A stretch of DNA of 64,000 bases, from NCBI RefSeq assembly GCF_039536325.1, contig NZ_BAAAYO010000013.1, positions 1 to 64,000 on the forward strand, written 5' to 3'. The notes beneath the pieces were generated by a model that had not been told where the DNA came from, did not search any database, and was given only the letters and a program-made list of their open reading frames with translations. Shown piece by piece: positions 25,732 to 33,885 of the stretch; position 1 is the first letter of the stretch; the number at the start of each line of letters is the position of its first letter. The DNA comes from Paenibacillus_AB hodogayensis (lineage in GTDB: Bacteria > Bacillota > Bacilli > Paenibacillales > NBRC-103111). Made by a program: the position numbers and the translations under genes.

Positions 25732-25849
25732 TTCCTGGCTTTTTGCCGGGAAACGGGGGAACCACTCCGGGTGAATTGATCTCGCATTCAAGTGATCATA
25801 GGGCACCTTCAACCGAACCCTCAGCTAACCTCGTAGGCACCGGAAGGAG
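25732..25849 (+). promoter_or_regulatory. ydaO/yuaA-type cyclic di-AMP riboswitch
   Basis: The leader carries the aptamer landmarks ACGGGGGAACC, GGGTGAATT and the hallmark CAGCTAACCTCGTAGGC just before a GGAAGGAG. P1 can form between TTCCTGG (25732-25738) and CCGGAA (25840-25845). The family binds c-di-AMP and normally lowers expression. Here the P1 3' strand runs into the Shine-Dalgarno sequence GGAAGGAG and no terminator follows, so control is probably at translation initiation. Confidence 0.88.
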
Positions 25850-25859
25850 TCCGCGTCTT

Positions 25860-26330
25860 TTGAAAAAGGCAGCCATTGTCATCACCACCATGGTCGTTCT
25901 GTTGTTCGCGCAGATTGGTACCGCTTTCGCAGACACCAATCTCGACAAAACCGTCAACGCCCTGATCGGCACGAAGTACAAGACGGCTGGAACGACTACG
26001 AGCGGTTTCGACTGCTCGGGCTTCACGATGTACATATTCAACCAGATCGGCATCGAGCTGCCGCATCAATCCAAATCGCAAGCTCAGGAAGGCTCTTGGG
26101 TCGACAAGAACGACCTCAGACCGGGAGACCTCGTGTTCTTCAACACCGACGGCAAAGGGATTTCCCACGTCGGCATCTATCTCGGCAACGACGAGTTCAT
26201 CCACTCGGCTACCGGCGATGGCGTTATCAAGAACAAGCTCAGCGAGAAATATTACAAGACGCGTTACGTTTCCGCTCGCCGCGTCATTGGGGACGATTTG
26301 TACACCCAATTGACGGAGGAAGCCAAGTAA
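25860..26330 (+). CDS. Secreted NlpC/P60 family cell-wall hydrolase
   Basis: This 156-residue protein has a signal peptide (KKAAIVITTMVVLLFAQIGTAFA, cut near residue 25) and one NlpC/P60 domain with catalytic Cys52 (SGFDCSGFT) and His103 (ISHVGIYLG). Such enzymes cut gamma-D-Glu-diamino acid bonds in peptidoglycan stems. There is no LysM or SH3 targeting domain. The start is a TTG at 25860, 10 bases from GGAG at the end of the c-di-AMP riboswitch. The sigma-H-type promoter and c-di-AMP control tie it to stationary-phase or sporulation wall remodelling. Confidence 0.9.
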   Translation: MKKAAIVITTMVVLLFAQIGTAFADTNLDKTVNALIGTKYKTAGTTTSGFDCSGFTMYIFNQIGIELPHQSKSQAQEGSWVDKNDLRPGDLVFFNTDGKGISHVGIYLGNDEFIHSATGDGVIKNKLSEKYYKTRYVSARRVIGDDLYTQLTEEAK

Positions 26331-26353
26331 TCCGGCCTTGTTCCGCCGGACAA

Positions 26354-26397
26354 GACAAGCCCTGCCAATCGCGGTTACCCGCATGGCAGGGCTTGTC
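26354..26397. terminator. Terminator between convergent nlpC and ptsI-like genes
   Basis: GACAAGCCCTGCCA (26354-26367) and TGGCAGGGCTTGTC (26384-26397) form a perfect 14-bp stem between two genes that converge. The T-tracts on either side are weak. Confidence 0.7.
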
Positions 26398-26422
26398 TTC
26401 TTCTATAGCCGTAAAGCTAGGC

Positions 26423-28132
26423 TCAGGCGCGACGCCGGGCCAGCAATTCCCGTACCTGCCGTCCATCCTCCAGCCGGAGCGCCTCGCGCGCCAGCTCTGC
26501 CGCCTCCGCATGCCGCAGCCCGCGCACTACGGCGCGTACGGACGGAAGAGCCGGGGCGTTCATGCTCAGCTCGTCTACGCCCAGACCGACAAGAAGCGGC
26601 ACGGCTGACGAATCCCCGGCCATTTCGCCGCAGACGCCGACACGCTTGCCTTGCCCCCGCGCGGATTCGACTACGTGTCGGATCAGGCGGAGCACGGCCG
26701 GATGGTACGAATCGTAGAGGGCCGAGATATGCTCGTTCATCCGATCCACCGCCAGTGTGTACTGGGTCAGGTCGTTGGTGCCGATGCTGAAAAAATCGAC
26801 TTCCGCCGCCAGCACGTCGGCCATCAACGCTGCCGAAGGAATCTCGATCATGATGCCGGTCTCCCATCGCTCCGGCACGGCGAAGCCTTCCCTGCGCAAG
26901 CTGTCTGCCGCTTGCGCTACCGCTTCCTTGGCACGGCGGAGCTCGGTTACCGTGGAGATCATCGGAAACAGAATGCGCAGCAAACCGCCCGCCGCCGAAG
27001 CTCGCAGCATCGCCCGCAGCTGTGTGGCGAACAGGCCGGGGCGGTCCAGACAGAGCCGGATGGCGCGCCAGCCGAGGAACGGATTCGGATCCGCAGGCAG
27101 GTTCAAATACGGCAGCTCCTTGTCGCCACCGACGTCCAGCGTCCGCAACACGACCGGCCGGTCTCCCATGGCCCGAAAGACGGCCTCGTATTGGCGCGTC
27201 TGCTCCTCCTCGTCCGGCTCGCGGTCGCGATTCATATACATGAATTCCGTACGGAACAGACCGATCTCCTCGGCTCCGTTGGCAAGCGCATTGGCCGTCT
27301 CTGCGGCGCTGCCGATATTGGCCCCTAGCGCGATCGTCCGCCCGTCCTGCGTGACGGCCTCGGCTCCGGCCAGCGACCGGTCGGCCTCAAGCCGCGCCTT
27401 CCACTCCGCTTGCTTGGCTACGTAAGCCCGGTAGACGTCCTCCGGCGGATTCACCCACACTTCGCCAGTAGAGCCGTCGGCGACGATCTTGTCGCCGGTC
27501 GCGATCGATTGGAGAGCCGAGCGAGCGCCGACGACGGCAGGCAGGCCCAGGCTTCGCGCCATAATGGCCGCATGGGAGGTCGCCCCTCCCCCGTCCGTCA
27601 CGAAGCCGCATACGAGCGGAGGCAGTTGAGCCGTATCCGACGGCGTCAGCTCGTAAGCGATTAATACGGTCGGCTCCTCCAGACGGGAAAGCCGCGAATC
27701 GTCCGCCCCGCTCAGCTGCCCGAGCAGCGCTTGCCCGATATCGCGAAAATCGGCGGCGCGCTCGCGCATATAAGCATCGTCCATCGCCTCGAATTCCTCG
27801 GCGAGCAGCCGGACGGCCGCTTCAACCGCCGCCTCCGCGCTGAAATGCGATTCGGTTACGCTGCGGCGAATCTCCTCTTCCAGCTCGGGATCAGACAGGA
27901 TGGCCAGATGTGCAGCGAAAATATCCGCTTCCCGCTCTCCGAGCTTCAGCCCCGTCTCCGCACGAAGCCGCTGAAGCCGCTCCTTCGTTTTCTCGAACGC
28001 CTCGTCGATACGCTGCAGCTCCCGCCCCGTCTCTTCCGGCAAGACGGTCTGCTTCGCAGCCGTTTCCTTGCGCCTTAGCAGCAATGCCCGCCCGATAGCA
28101 ATGCCGGGCGCTCCGGACAATCCTTGGATCAT
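26423..28132 (-). CDS. PTS Enzyme I (phosphoenolpyruvate-protein phosphotransferase)
   Basis: This 569-residue protein has the whole Enzyme I layout: N-terminal HPr-binding domain, phospho-His in DGGGATSHAAIMARS, and C-terminal PEP-binding barrel with GLFRTEFMYM, IMIEIPSAAL, FSIGTNDLTQYTLA and active-site Cys in GVCGEMAGD. It would transfer phosphate from PEP to HPr. It is the last gene of the ten-gene leftward unit, 147 bases after an HPr-like gene, so it is probably a dedicated Enzyme I. Whether the genome has another, general ptsI cannot be seen here. The ATG follows AAGGAGG. Confidence 0.93.
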   Translation of the reverse strand: MIQGLSGAPGIAIGRALLLRRKETAAKQTVLPEETGRELQRIDEAFEKTKERLQRLRAETGLKLGEREADIFAAHLAILSDPELEEEIRRSVTESHFSAEAAVEAAVRLLAEEFEAMDDAYMRERAADFRDIGQALLGQLSGADDSRLSRLEEPTVLIAYELTPSDTAQLPPLVCGFVTDGGGATSHAAIMARSLGLPAVVGARSALQSIATGDKIVADGSTGEVWVNPPEDVYRAYVAKQAEWKARLEADRSLAGAEAVTQDGRTIALGANIGSAAETANALANGAEEIGLFRTEFMYMNRDREPDEEEQTRQYEAVFRAMGDRPVVLRTLDVGGDKELPYLNLPADPNPFLGWRAIRLCLDRPGLFATQLRAMLRASAAGGLLRILFPMISTVTELRRAKEAVAQAADSLRREGFAVPERWETGIMIEIPSAALMADVLAAEVDFFSIGTNDLTQYTLAVDRMNEHISALYDSYHPAVLRLIRHVVESARGQGKRVGVCGEMAGDSSAVPLLVGLGVDELSMNAPALPSVRAVVRGLRHAEAAELAREALRLEDGRQVRELLARRRA

Positions 28133-28279
28133 CGCACGTCGCCTCCTTATCCATTCCCGTATGCCGGGACTCCGCCCGATTGCGTGTCCAACGGCCCGGC
28201 TGCGTGCCTATGCGGGCATGCTTGCGGCCCCGTCTTTGCGCAGGGGCATACGGGTTCCAAGTCGTAATCATCCTGTCGG

Positions 28280-28540
28280 TCAGGCGTCGACATGCTCCAA
28301 AAAACCGGCCAGGCTGTCCAACGCCTCGGCTTCGTCCGGGCCGTCTACCGTAATGGTGACCAGGTCCCCTTGCTTGGCGCCCAGCCGCATCAGGCCGATC
28401 ACGCGCTTGCCGTCCACCTGCTTGTCTTTGCACTTTACGGTGACGGACGCTTCGAACTTGGCGGCCGTCTCCGCGAAGAACGTCGCCGGACGGGCATGGA
28501 GCCCTCCTTCATTAAGCAGCTTGAACTCTTTGCTGATCAT
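28280..28540 (-). CDS. HPr-like phosphocarrier with Arg at position 46
   Basis: This 86-residue protein aligns without gaps to Bacillus HPr. The phospho-acceptor His15 is intact (GGLHARPAT). At the regulatory Ser46 position it has Arg (DGKRVIGLMRLG), so HPr kinase could not phosphorylate it there and CcpA-type signalling through Ser-P is unlikely. It should therefore act only in phosphotransfer from the adjacent Enzyme I. GGGGGAGAG precedes the ATG, 15 bases after the aldolase gene. Confidence 0.9.
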   Translation of the reverse strand: MISKEFKLLNEGGLHARPATFFAETAAKFEASVTVKCKDKQVDGKRVIGLMRLGAKQGDLVTITVDGPDEAEALDSLAGFLEHVDA

Positions 28541-28555
28541 ATTCGCTCTCCCCCT

Positions 28556-29287
28556 TTAACCGAGCCATTTGCCGAGCCGGTCCAGCAATTGTCTGAAATC
28601 GTCAAGGCGGGTCAAGCCGGTAGCCGGGTCGACAATCGACGTATAGATGTGGGGGACTATGCGCTCCGCGCCGTTATCGGCGCACACTTGTACGATCGGG
28701 GCAATCGTCTCCGTATCGATTCCTCCCGTAGGCTCGAACATCGTAATGCCGCGGGCAACCGCAGCCTTCACCATGGCGGCTACCTCGTCCAGCCGCTTCG
28801 TGCCTTCGATCGGAAACAACTTGACCGAATGGACGCCGATATCGGCCAACAGTGCCGCTGCCGCATCGCAGGACAGCACGCCGGCATAGTCGCGGCTCGC
28901 CGGTCCTGTCGTTACGATCACTTTACCCGGTTCGCCCGCCGGTTGAATCAGAGCGTTCACAATCGTATCGGAAGCGCCGGCTTGCTTCAGCGCCCCGAGC
29001 GTGTAGCCCGCTGCCGGAAACACCTGGTTGACATGGACGGGCTTCGTCCGCACCGCTACCTGGACGACTTTGTCCCACTGGGTCGGATCGCCGGCGCCCA
29101 GGCCGACGGATACTTGGACGCCGGCGGCATGCAGCGCTTCGATATGTTCCACGGCCGCTTCGACCGTCGCAAACGGTTTGACCGTCACGCCGATCATGAC
29201 CTTTCCCGGAGCGGCGTCTGTAATCGTTCTTGCATTGTCCACATCTTTGGCCAGCACATTTAATCCAACTGTCGGTTTGCGGCTCAT
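28556..29287 (-). CDS. dgaF: KDGP aldolase family protein (DgaF-like)
   Basis: This 243-residue protein matches the DgaF family, whose characterised Salmonella member cleaves 2-keto-3-deoxygluconate-6-phosphate to pyruvate and glyceraldehyde-3-phosphate. The Schiff-base Lys candidate is in GVHSVKLFPIEGT and a glycine-rich phosphate site in FEPTGGIDTETI. It overlaps the DgaE-like gene by four bases (ATGA) and precedes the HPr-like gene by 15, so all are one transcript. Substrate is inferred from the family and context. Confidence 0.85.
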   Translation of the reverse strand: MSRKPTVGLNVLAKDVDNARTITDAAPGKVMIGVTVKPFATVEAAVEHIEALHAAGVQVSVGLGAGDPTQWDKVVQVAVRTKPVHVNQVFPAAGYTLGALKQAGASDTIVNALIQPAGEPGKVIVTTGPASRDYAGVLSCDAAAALLADIGVHSVKLFPIEGTKRLDEVAAMVKAAVARGITMFEPTGGIDTETIAPIVQVCADNGAERIVPHIYTSIVDPATGLTRLDDFRQLLDRLGKWLG

Positions 29288-30396
29288 GTACGATTCCCCT
29301 TTACGATAATATCGCGCAGCCGGTCGGCGATAAGCTGCTCTTGACCGGGCAGCAGCGGACGCGGATCAATAAAAACAATGCCGATATTCGAATAATGATT
29401 GCGCGTATAAATGGCCGGGTTGCCGGCTTCGAGCAGACGGATCAGCTGCTTCGCGTCCACTCCGGCGGCTGCCAGATCGATCTCCAGCTTGGCCCGGAAG
29501 ATGCTGCGCCCCGATTCATCTTGGACAATACCGCCCTTGATGCCCGGAATGCCGTCCAGCTGCCGCAAAAACAGCTCCATCCGCCGCTTCTGTTCTTCGC
29601 CGCCGTCCTCCCGTGAACCGTAACGCGTCAAAGCGGTAAGCAGGCCGACGATATTTTCCTTGCCCACCTTCATCGCCCTGCCGATTCCTTTGTACTGCGC
29701 GCGGCAGGCTTCGATTAGATCGCGCCGGCCGCATATGAAGCCCGACGTCGGTCCTTCCAACGCTTTTCCCCCGCTGTAGCAAACGAGATCGGCCCCCAGC
29801 GCGATATATTTATGCAGATCTTCTTCCGCCGCCGCATCGACGATGAGCGGGATTCCTTTCGCCGAAGCGATTTCACGCAAGGTTTCCAGCGATTGGACGC
29901 CCTTCTGCACCGCATGGTGCGACTGAATGTATAGGAGCGCCGCGGTACGCTCGGTGACGGCATCCGTGAAATGCGCTTTCTCCGTATGGTTGGCATGGCC
30001 GACCTCCACGGGCGTCCCGCCGCCCAGCGCGATCATCTGCGTCACGGAGGCGCCAAAGTGCACGGCATGGCCTTTCTGGAGCACGATCTCGTCAGGGCCG
30101 CCGACGGGGCGGGGGAGCCGTTCGATCCGCGATAAATTCGTGCCGGCGATGACCGCCGCCGTAGCGATGGCGATGCCGGCCGCAGCTCCGGTGGTCGGAC
30201 AGCCGTCCTCGGCACCGGTTGCTTTGGCGATCTCCCTTCCGGCCGCCACGAGCAGTTCGTCGATAACCACGTAGTCCCGCGCCGCTTCGGACATCGCCTG
30301 CGCTACCTCTTCGTGAACGGCGCTTGCGCCGAGAGCGGTCATTTTACCGCTAGCATTGATGACCTGTCTTAACCCGAATTTGCCAAATGCGCTCAT
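29284..30396 (-). CDS. dgaE: DgaE-like PLP-dependent ammonia lyase (SelA-related)
   Basis: This 370-residue fold-type I PLP enzyme has the probable cofactor Lys in VCYSGGKALEGPTSG and an N-terminal INASGKMTALG segment typical of the SelA-like DgaE family. DgaE of Salmonella removes ammonia from D-glucosaminate-6-phosphate to give KDGP for DgaF. The Met at 30396 was preferred over the 40 extra codons upstream, which are not family-like. A 126-base gap separates it from the DUF4310 gene upstream in the unit. Confidence 0.85.
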   Translation of the reverse strand: MSAFGKFGLRQVINASGKMTALGASAVHEEVAQAMSEAARDYVVIDELLVAAGREIAKATGAEDGCPTTGAAAGIAIATAAVIAGTNLSRIERLPRPVGGPDEIVLQKGHAVHFGASVTQMIALGGGTPVEVGHANHTEKAHFTDAVTERTAALLYIQSHHAVQKGVQSLETLREIASAKGIPLIVDAAAEEDLHKYIALGADLVCYSGGKALEGPTSGFICGRRDLIEACRAQYKGIGRAMKVGKENIVGLLTALTRYGSREDGGEEQKRRMELFLRQLDGIPGIKGGIVQDESGRSIFRAKLEIDLAAAGVDAKQLIRLLEAGNPAIYTRNHYSNIGIVFIDPRPLLPGQEQLIADRLRDIIVKGNRT

Positions 30397-30522
30397 CGTT
30401 ACACCCGCTTTCCTTTTCAGTACAGACAATTCCAATAGGATAGGCTGCCTTGCTTGAAGCCGGACTTGCCGGAGCCGTCGAAGTGTTGGCAGCGTGCCAA
30501 CCCGGCCGTGAGCCATGAGCCG

Positions 30523-31173
30523 TCAGCCGATCGGGAAGATCATCCCCAAAATCATCGCGCCGACCAATGCCCCGGCTGCCACCGGCTTATCCCAAACATA
30601 GAACAAAATCGCTCCCGCCAAGGCGCCAAGGCCGACCGGAATCGAGGCCATCAGCGCCGAAGCGACGACCAGTGGACCGAGAAACCGCGCCGCCGAATTG
30701 CCCGCGCCGATAATAATGTCGGAGCCATAGGTCGAGGCTGCCGGGGCGGCATCCGGACGCTGCGCCCGGGCTCGCAGCCACAGGACGATCCAACCGAGGA
30801 CGAAGCCGAGCAGCGCTCCGGTCAGCAGCGCGAGCGGGAACGAGGTCAGCGGGGCGGTAATGCCCGCGCCGAGCAGCAGTGCCGGAATGCCGACGCCGAT
30901 CCCGGTCTGCATCCCCCCGCCGATATCCAGCACTCCGGTCATCGATCCTTCGAAGACGCGAGCCAGCATGAAGCTGATGCCGTAAGCCGCCGCCGCTCCA
31001 TAACCGCCGCCGTGCATGGCCGCCGTCAACATGGCCGCCAGCGATATTTCGTTGAAGACGCCCGTGTGGGCGGTGTAGTACAAGTGCGTACCGGCGAATA
31101 CGCCTGCGGCCATAATCGCCGCAAACAACGGAAACGTCCGGTTGGAATACCAGAACCCGGATTTGCCGTCCAT
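30523..31173 (-). CDS. DUF4310 family membrane protein
   Basis: This 216-residue glycine- and alanine-rich protein has about six hydrophobic segments. The DUF4310 assignment is from memory of the set of proteins that travel with DgaE/DgaF and SFCGS proteins. It overlaps the DUF4311 gene by one base (TGATG), indicating tight coupling and probable complex formation. With DUF4311 it is the only candidate permease in the unit. Transport function is inference. Confidence 0.75.
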   Translation of the reverse strand: MDGKSGFWYSNRTFPLFAAIMAAGVFAGTHLYYTAHTGVFNEISLAAMLTAAMHGGGYGAAAAYGISFMLARVFEGSMTGVLDIGGGMQTGIGVGIPALLLGAGITAPLTSFPLALLTGALLGFVLGWIVLWLRARAQRPDAAPAASTYGSDIIIGAGNSAARFLGPLVVASALMASIPVGLGALAGAILFYVWDKPVAAGALVGAMILGMIFPIG

Positions 31174-31964
31174 CAGCGCGTCCCTCCCCCGGTTCCGAAT
31201 GCGTCATGCAGCCGTTCCAGCCAAGCCGGGATTGCCGCATGCATGTCGTTCAGCAATTGCAGATCGGCTCCCCGGGCAAACCCGACCGCGACCAAGAGCG
31301 CGATGATAACGGCGACCCAAGCTGCCGTCGCGCGGTTCCAGCCGATATCCTCGACCCGCTTGCCGATGAAAATACCCATCATGATGCCCGGAACCGCATT
31401 GCCGAACACCCATTGCGATACGCCGCCGAGAGCGGTTCCCCATATTCCCGTCTTCCTGCCCGCATCCATCGCCGCCAGCCAGAAAATTGCCGGCATGACC
31501 GGATTGACGAACCAGCCGGCCGCCGGCACGAGCACGGCGGCTGCCGTGGTCTTCGCGGCTTCGGGCAGAAGCCAGAACGCTCCGTTCAGCACGGCGACCA
31601 GCACCATGCCGAGCAGCGCGCCGAGCCAAGCCATCCGGCGCGGATGGTGCAGCGATTCGGCGGGATCGCCGCGAAGCTTGAACAGAATGGCGGCAGCCCA
31701 GTTCGGAATGACGCGGCCGGCGACATCCTGCGTCAAGGCGCCGCTGCCAAGCACGCTCAGCAGCGACGAGAACAAATAGGTCGCTCCGTATTTGGCATGC
31801 GTCCGCGGATTCCCTTCGCTTGCGCCCAACTCGCCCATCACGCGAAAGGCGCCCATTCCCTGCACGTCCGGAATATGGAACATGCGGGCCACCCCCGCGC
31901 CGACGCCGAAACCGGCCAAAGCGCCGACCGCCATCGATTTCAACAAAAATGCGACGAATTCCAT
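31173..31964 (-). CDS. DUF4311 domain-containing membrane protein
   Basis: This 263-residue polytopic protein has an N-terminal Gly-rich membrane segment (MAVGALAGFGVGAGVARMFH region), a soluble loop and four to five more hydrophobic stretches. DUF4311 is assigned from memory of the family that always pairs with DUF4310. It lies 10 bases after the SFCGS gene. I infer that DUF4310 and DUF4311 form the two membrane halves of a transporter. Confidence 0.75.
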   Translation of the reverse strand: MEFVAFLLKSMAVGALAGFGVGAGVARMFHIPDVQGMGAFRVMGELGASEGNPRTHAKYGATYLFSSLLSVLGSGALTQDVAGRVIPNWAAAILFKLRGDPAESLHHPRRMAWLGALLGMVLVAVLNGAFWLLPEAAKTTAAAVLVPAAGWFVNPVMPAIFWLAAMDAGRKTGIWGTALGGVSQWVFGNAVPGIMMGIFIGKRVEDIGWNRATAAWVAVIIALLVAVGFARGADLQLLNDMHAAIPAWLERLHDAFGTGGGTR

Positions 31965-31974
31965 CAGCGAGGAT

Positions 31975-32346
31975 TCAACCCCTTTTGGCTTGAATGAACT
32001 GTTCGGTGAGGCGTCGGCCCAACTCCTCCGTATCCATAAAACCGTAACCGAGCACCTTCTTGCCCGCGCGAATCGCCGTCAGCCCCTGCTCGACCGAGCG
32101 CAATCCGTATTCCGCGGGGTATTTGTATTTGGTCTGCGCGGTAATCGCGCCTGCCCCTCCGCTGCCGCAGAACGATATGCCGAAATCGGCGTTCTCCTTG
32201 TTCATCACGTCGCCGAGCTTCATATCCGCGCCCACGCCGGGGATGACGATCGCGATGCCTCCGGCCGCTTCCACCCCTTTGGCCACCTGCTGTCCTTTGC
32301 CGAGACGGTCGCCGATGACGACTTTTACCTGCTGTTGCTGTTCCAT
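31975..32346 (-). CDS. Glycine-rich SFCGS family protein
   Basis: This 123-residue soluble protein holds the signature GISFCGSGGAGAITA near residue 60, naming the SFCGS family. It starts with a beta-alpha unit (VKVVIGDRLGKGQQVAKGVE) reminiscent of small Rossmann-like EIIB proteins, and its single conserved Cys lies next to Gly/Ser as in an EIIB phosphocysteine loop. The EIIB analogy is my inference; no function is established. It sits between the PRD-like gene and the two membrane-protein genes. Confidence 0.8.
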   Translation of the reverse strand: MEQQQQVKVVIGDRLGKGQQVAKGVEAAGGIAIVIPGVGADMKLGDVMNKENADFGISFCGSGGAGAITAQTKYKYPAEYGLRSVEQGLTAIRAGKKVLGYGFMDTEELGRRLTEQFIQAKRG

Positions 32347-32389
32347 AATGATGCTCCCTCCGTTACGTAATCCAGTATGAGTGCAACCT

Positions 32390-32752
32390 CTATTCTTCCA
32401 TAGCCGCTTCGAAATGTACGGCCAGCAGCAGCGCTTCCGTCGCGTTCCAAACGTACTGCCGTTCTGCCGCGAACGGCTCCAGCACGCTCCTGCTTAGCTC
32501 GAGCGCCGACGGGGATACCTGCTCCAGCGTTTCGGCCCCGACCTCGGGGAGCGCTTCGCCGCTTTCCCCCCGCCGCTGCGCGGCCAGCATATGCGCGCCT
32601 ACGGCGAGCAGCTGCTCGGGAGTAAAGCGGATACCGGCGGCGCCGGTATGACGCAGGACGGCCAGCAGCAGCTCGCTCACGCCTTCCTTCTCGCTATCCT
32701 CGCCCTGAAGCTGCGCCAATACGGGTGGAATCGCCTGTTGATCTATAAGCAT
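32390..32752 (-). CDS. Stand-alone PRD-like small protein
   Basis: This 120-residue helical protein resembles a single PTS regulation domain: a first His in LLAVGAHMLAAQRRGESGE (PRD pattern HLxxxxxR) and a second in EALLLAVHFEAAMEE (PRD pattern ExxxLxxH), ~55 residues apart. It has no DNA-binding part. It might be an EIIA-like phosphate carrier or a sensor subunit of the transporter; neither is shown. The start at 32752 follows GGGGAGG and lies inside the end of the amidohydrolase gene. Confidence 0.7.
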   Translation of the reverse strand: MLIDQQAIPPVLAQLQGEDSEKEGVSELLLAVLRHTGAAGIRFTPEQLLAVGAHMLAAQRRGESGEALPEVGAETLEQVSPSALELSRSVLEPFAAERQYVWNATEALLLAVHFEAAMEE

Positions 32753-33885
32753 GGGTACACCTCCCCTCCTTTTACAGTCCATACCGGTTCCAGTATCGAT
32801 TCGCCGCTCATTCGCTCCCCTTCGGCGTCGATGAAGGATACCGGTTTGTCCGCCAGCCGCACGATCGTCACATCGCCGATCGTCCCTGTGCGCAGCGTGC
32901 CTAAACGGCCGGCTCTGCCGAGCACGGAAGCCGGCAGGCTCGTCACCGCCCCGACGACGCTGTCGAGCGGCACGCCGAGCGCCAGCAGCTTGGACATCGT
33001 AACCGCCAAGCTGTATACCGGGCCGTCGGCATAATTTTGCCGATAGATGTCCGTACTGATCGTGTAGCCTCCCAGCCCTTCGGCCAGCGCCGCTTTCATC
33101 GTGCGGAAGCTGAAGCTGGCGCTTCCGTGGCCGAGATCGAAGCGGACTCCCCGCGCCAGCGCCGCCACCCCTTCGGAGATCAGGCGGCCGCCGTCGTCGA
33201 ACATGCCTCCCGCCTTGCCGTGAAACGCGTGGGTGACCACGTCGCCCGCCTCCAGCAGGTCGAGCACGTCCCCGAGACGCGGAGGGGCGTTGCCGATATG
33301 CACCATAACCGGCACGCCGGCCGCACGGGACGCTTCCTTGGCGATCTCCAAGGGCCGCAGTCCGTTGTGCCGGATAACCGAGCCGCTCATCCGCGCCTTG
33401 ATGCCGATAATGCCGGGCTCGGCCAGCGCAAGCTCCACCGTCCGCTCGACGGAAAGCCGCGATAGATCGGCAAGCTCCCCGCGGTCCTCGCACAGCCCTT
33501 GCTCGGCTATGTTCAGCCAGGCGAGCACCTCGGTGCGGCTCGCGGCTGCAACCTCATCGGCAAACTCGCGATAGTAAGCCGATCCGGCGCTGCCGGCGTC
33601 CGCCACCGTCGTGACGCCCTGCTCCACGCCTACCCGGTCCGCTTCAATGCCGAGCACCGCCCGCTGCGGGTACACGTGCGCGTGCAGATCGATCCAGCCC
33701 GGCGTGACGATGCAGCCTGCCGCATCCAATTCCCGGGCGGCCGGAGCGCCGTCCGCTGTCTGCCCTTCTCCAGGCCGGTACAACCCTTCCACGATACCGC
33801 CGCTTATTCTCAAATCGTAACGGCCATTCAGCCCCAGCGAAGGATCGATAATCGTTCCATTGCGAATAATGATTGCGCTGCTCAT
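32743..33885 (-). CDS. Amidohydrolase/deacetylase family metallohydrolase
   Basis: This 380-residue protein has the amidohydrolase barrel motifs: DLHAHVYP (metal HxH), a Lys in GIKARMSG suited to carbamylation, MVHIGNAP and THAFHGKAG His ligands, and a small N- and C-terminal beta sandwich. Members remove acyl groups from amino acids or sugars. In this unit it probably removes an N-acyl group before the ammonia lyase step; the substrate is unproven. It overlaps the regulator gene by four bases (ATGA) and the PRD-like gene by ten. Confidence 0.85.
   Translation of the reverse strand: MSSAIIIRNGTIIDPSLGLNGRYDLRISGGIVEGLYRPGEGQTADGAPAARELDAAGCIVTPGWIDLHAHVYPQRAVLGIEADRVGVEQGVTTVADAGSAGSAYYREFADEVAAASRTEVLAWLNIAEQGLCEDRGELADLSRLSVERTVELALAEPGIIGIKARMSGSVIRHNGLRPLEIAKEASRAAGVPVMVHIGNAPPRLGDVLDLLEAGDVVTHAFHGKAGGMFDDGGRLISEGVAALARGVRFDLGHGSASFSFRTMKAALAEGLGGYTISTDIYRQNYADGPVYSLAVTMSKLLALGVPLDSVVGAVTSLPASVLGRAGRLGTLRTGTIGDVTIVRLADKPVSFIDAEGERMSGESILEPVWTVKGGEVYPCL

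Noticed and set aside
30454..31779. 441-codon plus-strand open frame over the DUF4310/DUF4311 genes
   Set aside because: Antisense shadow; the minus-strand genes have ribosome sites, coupled junctions and membrane-protein composition.
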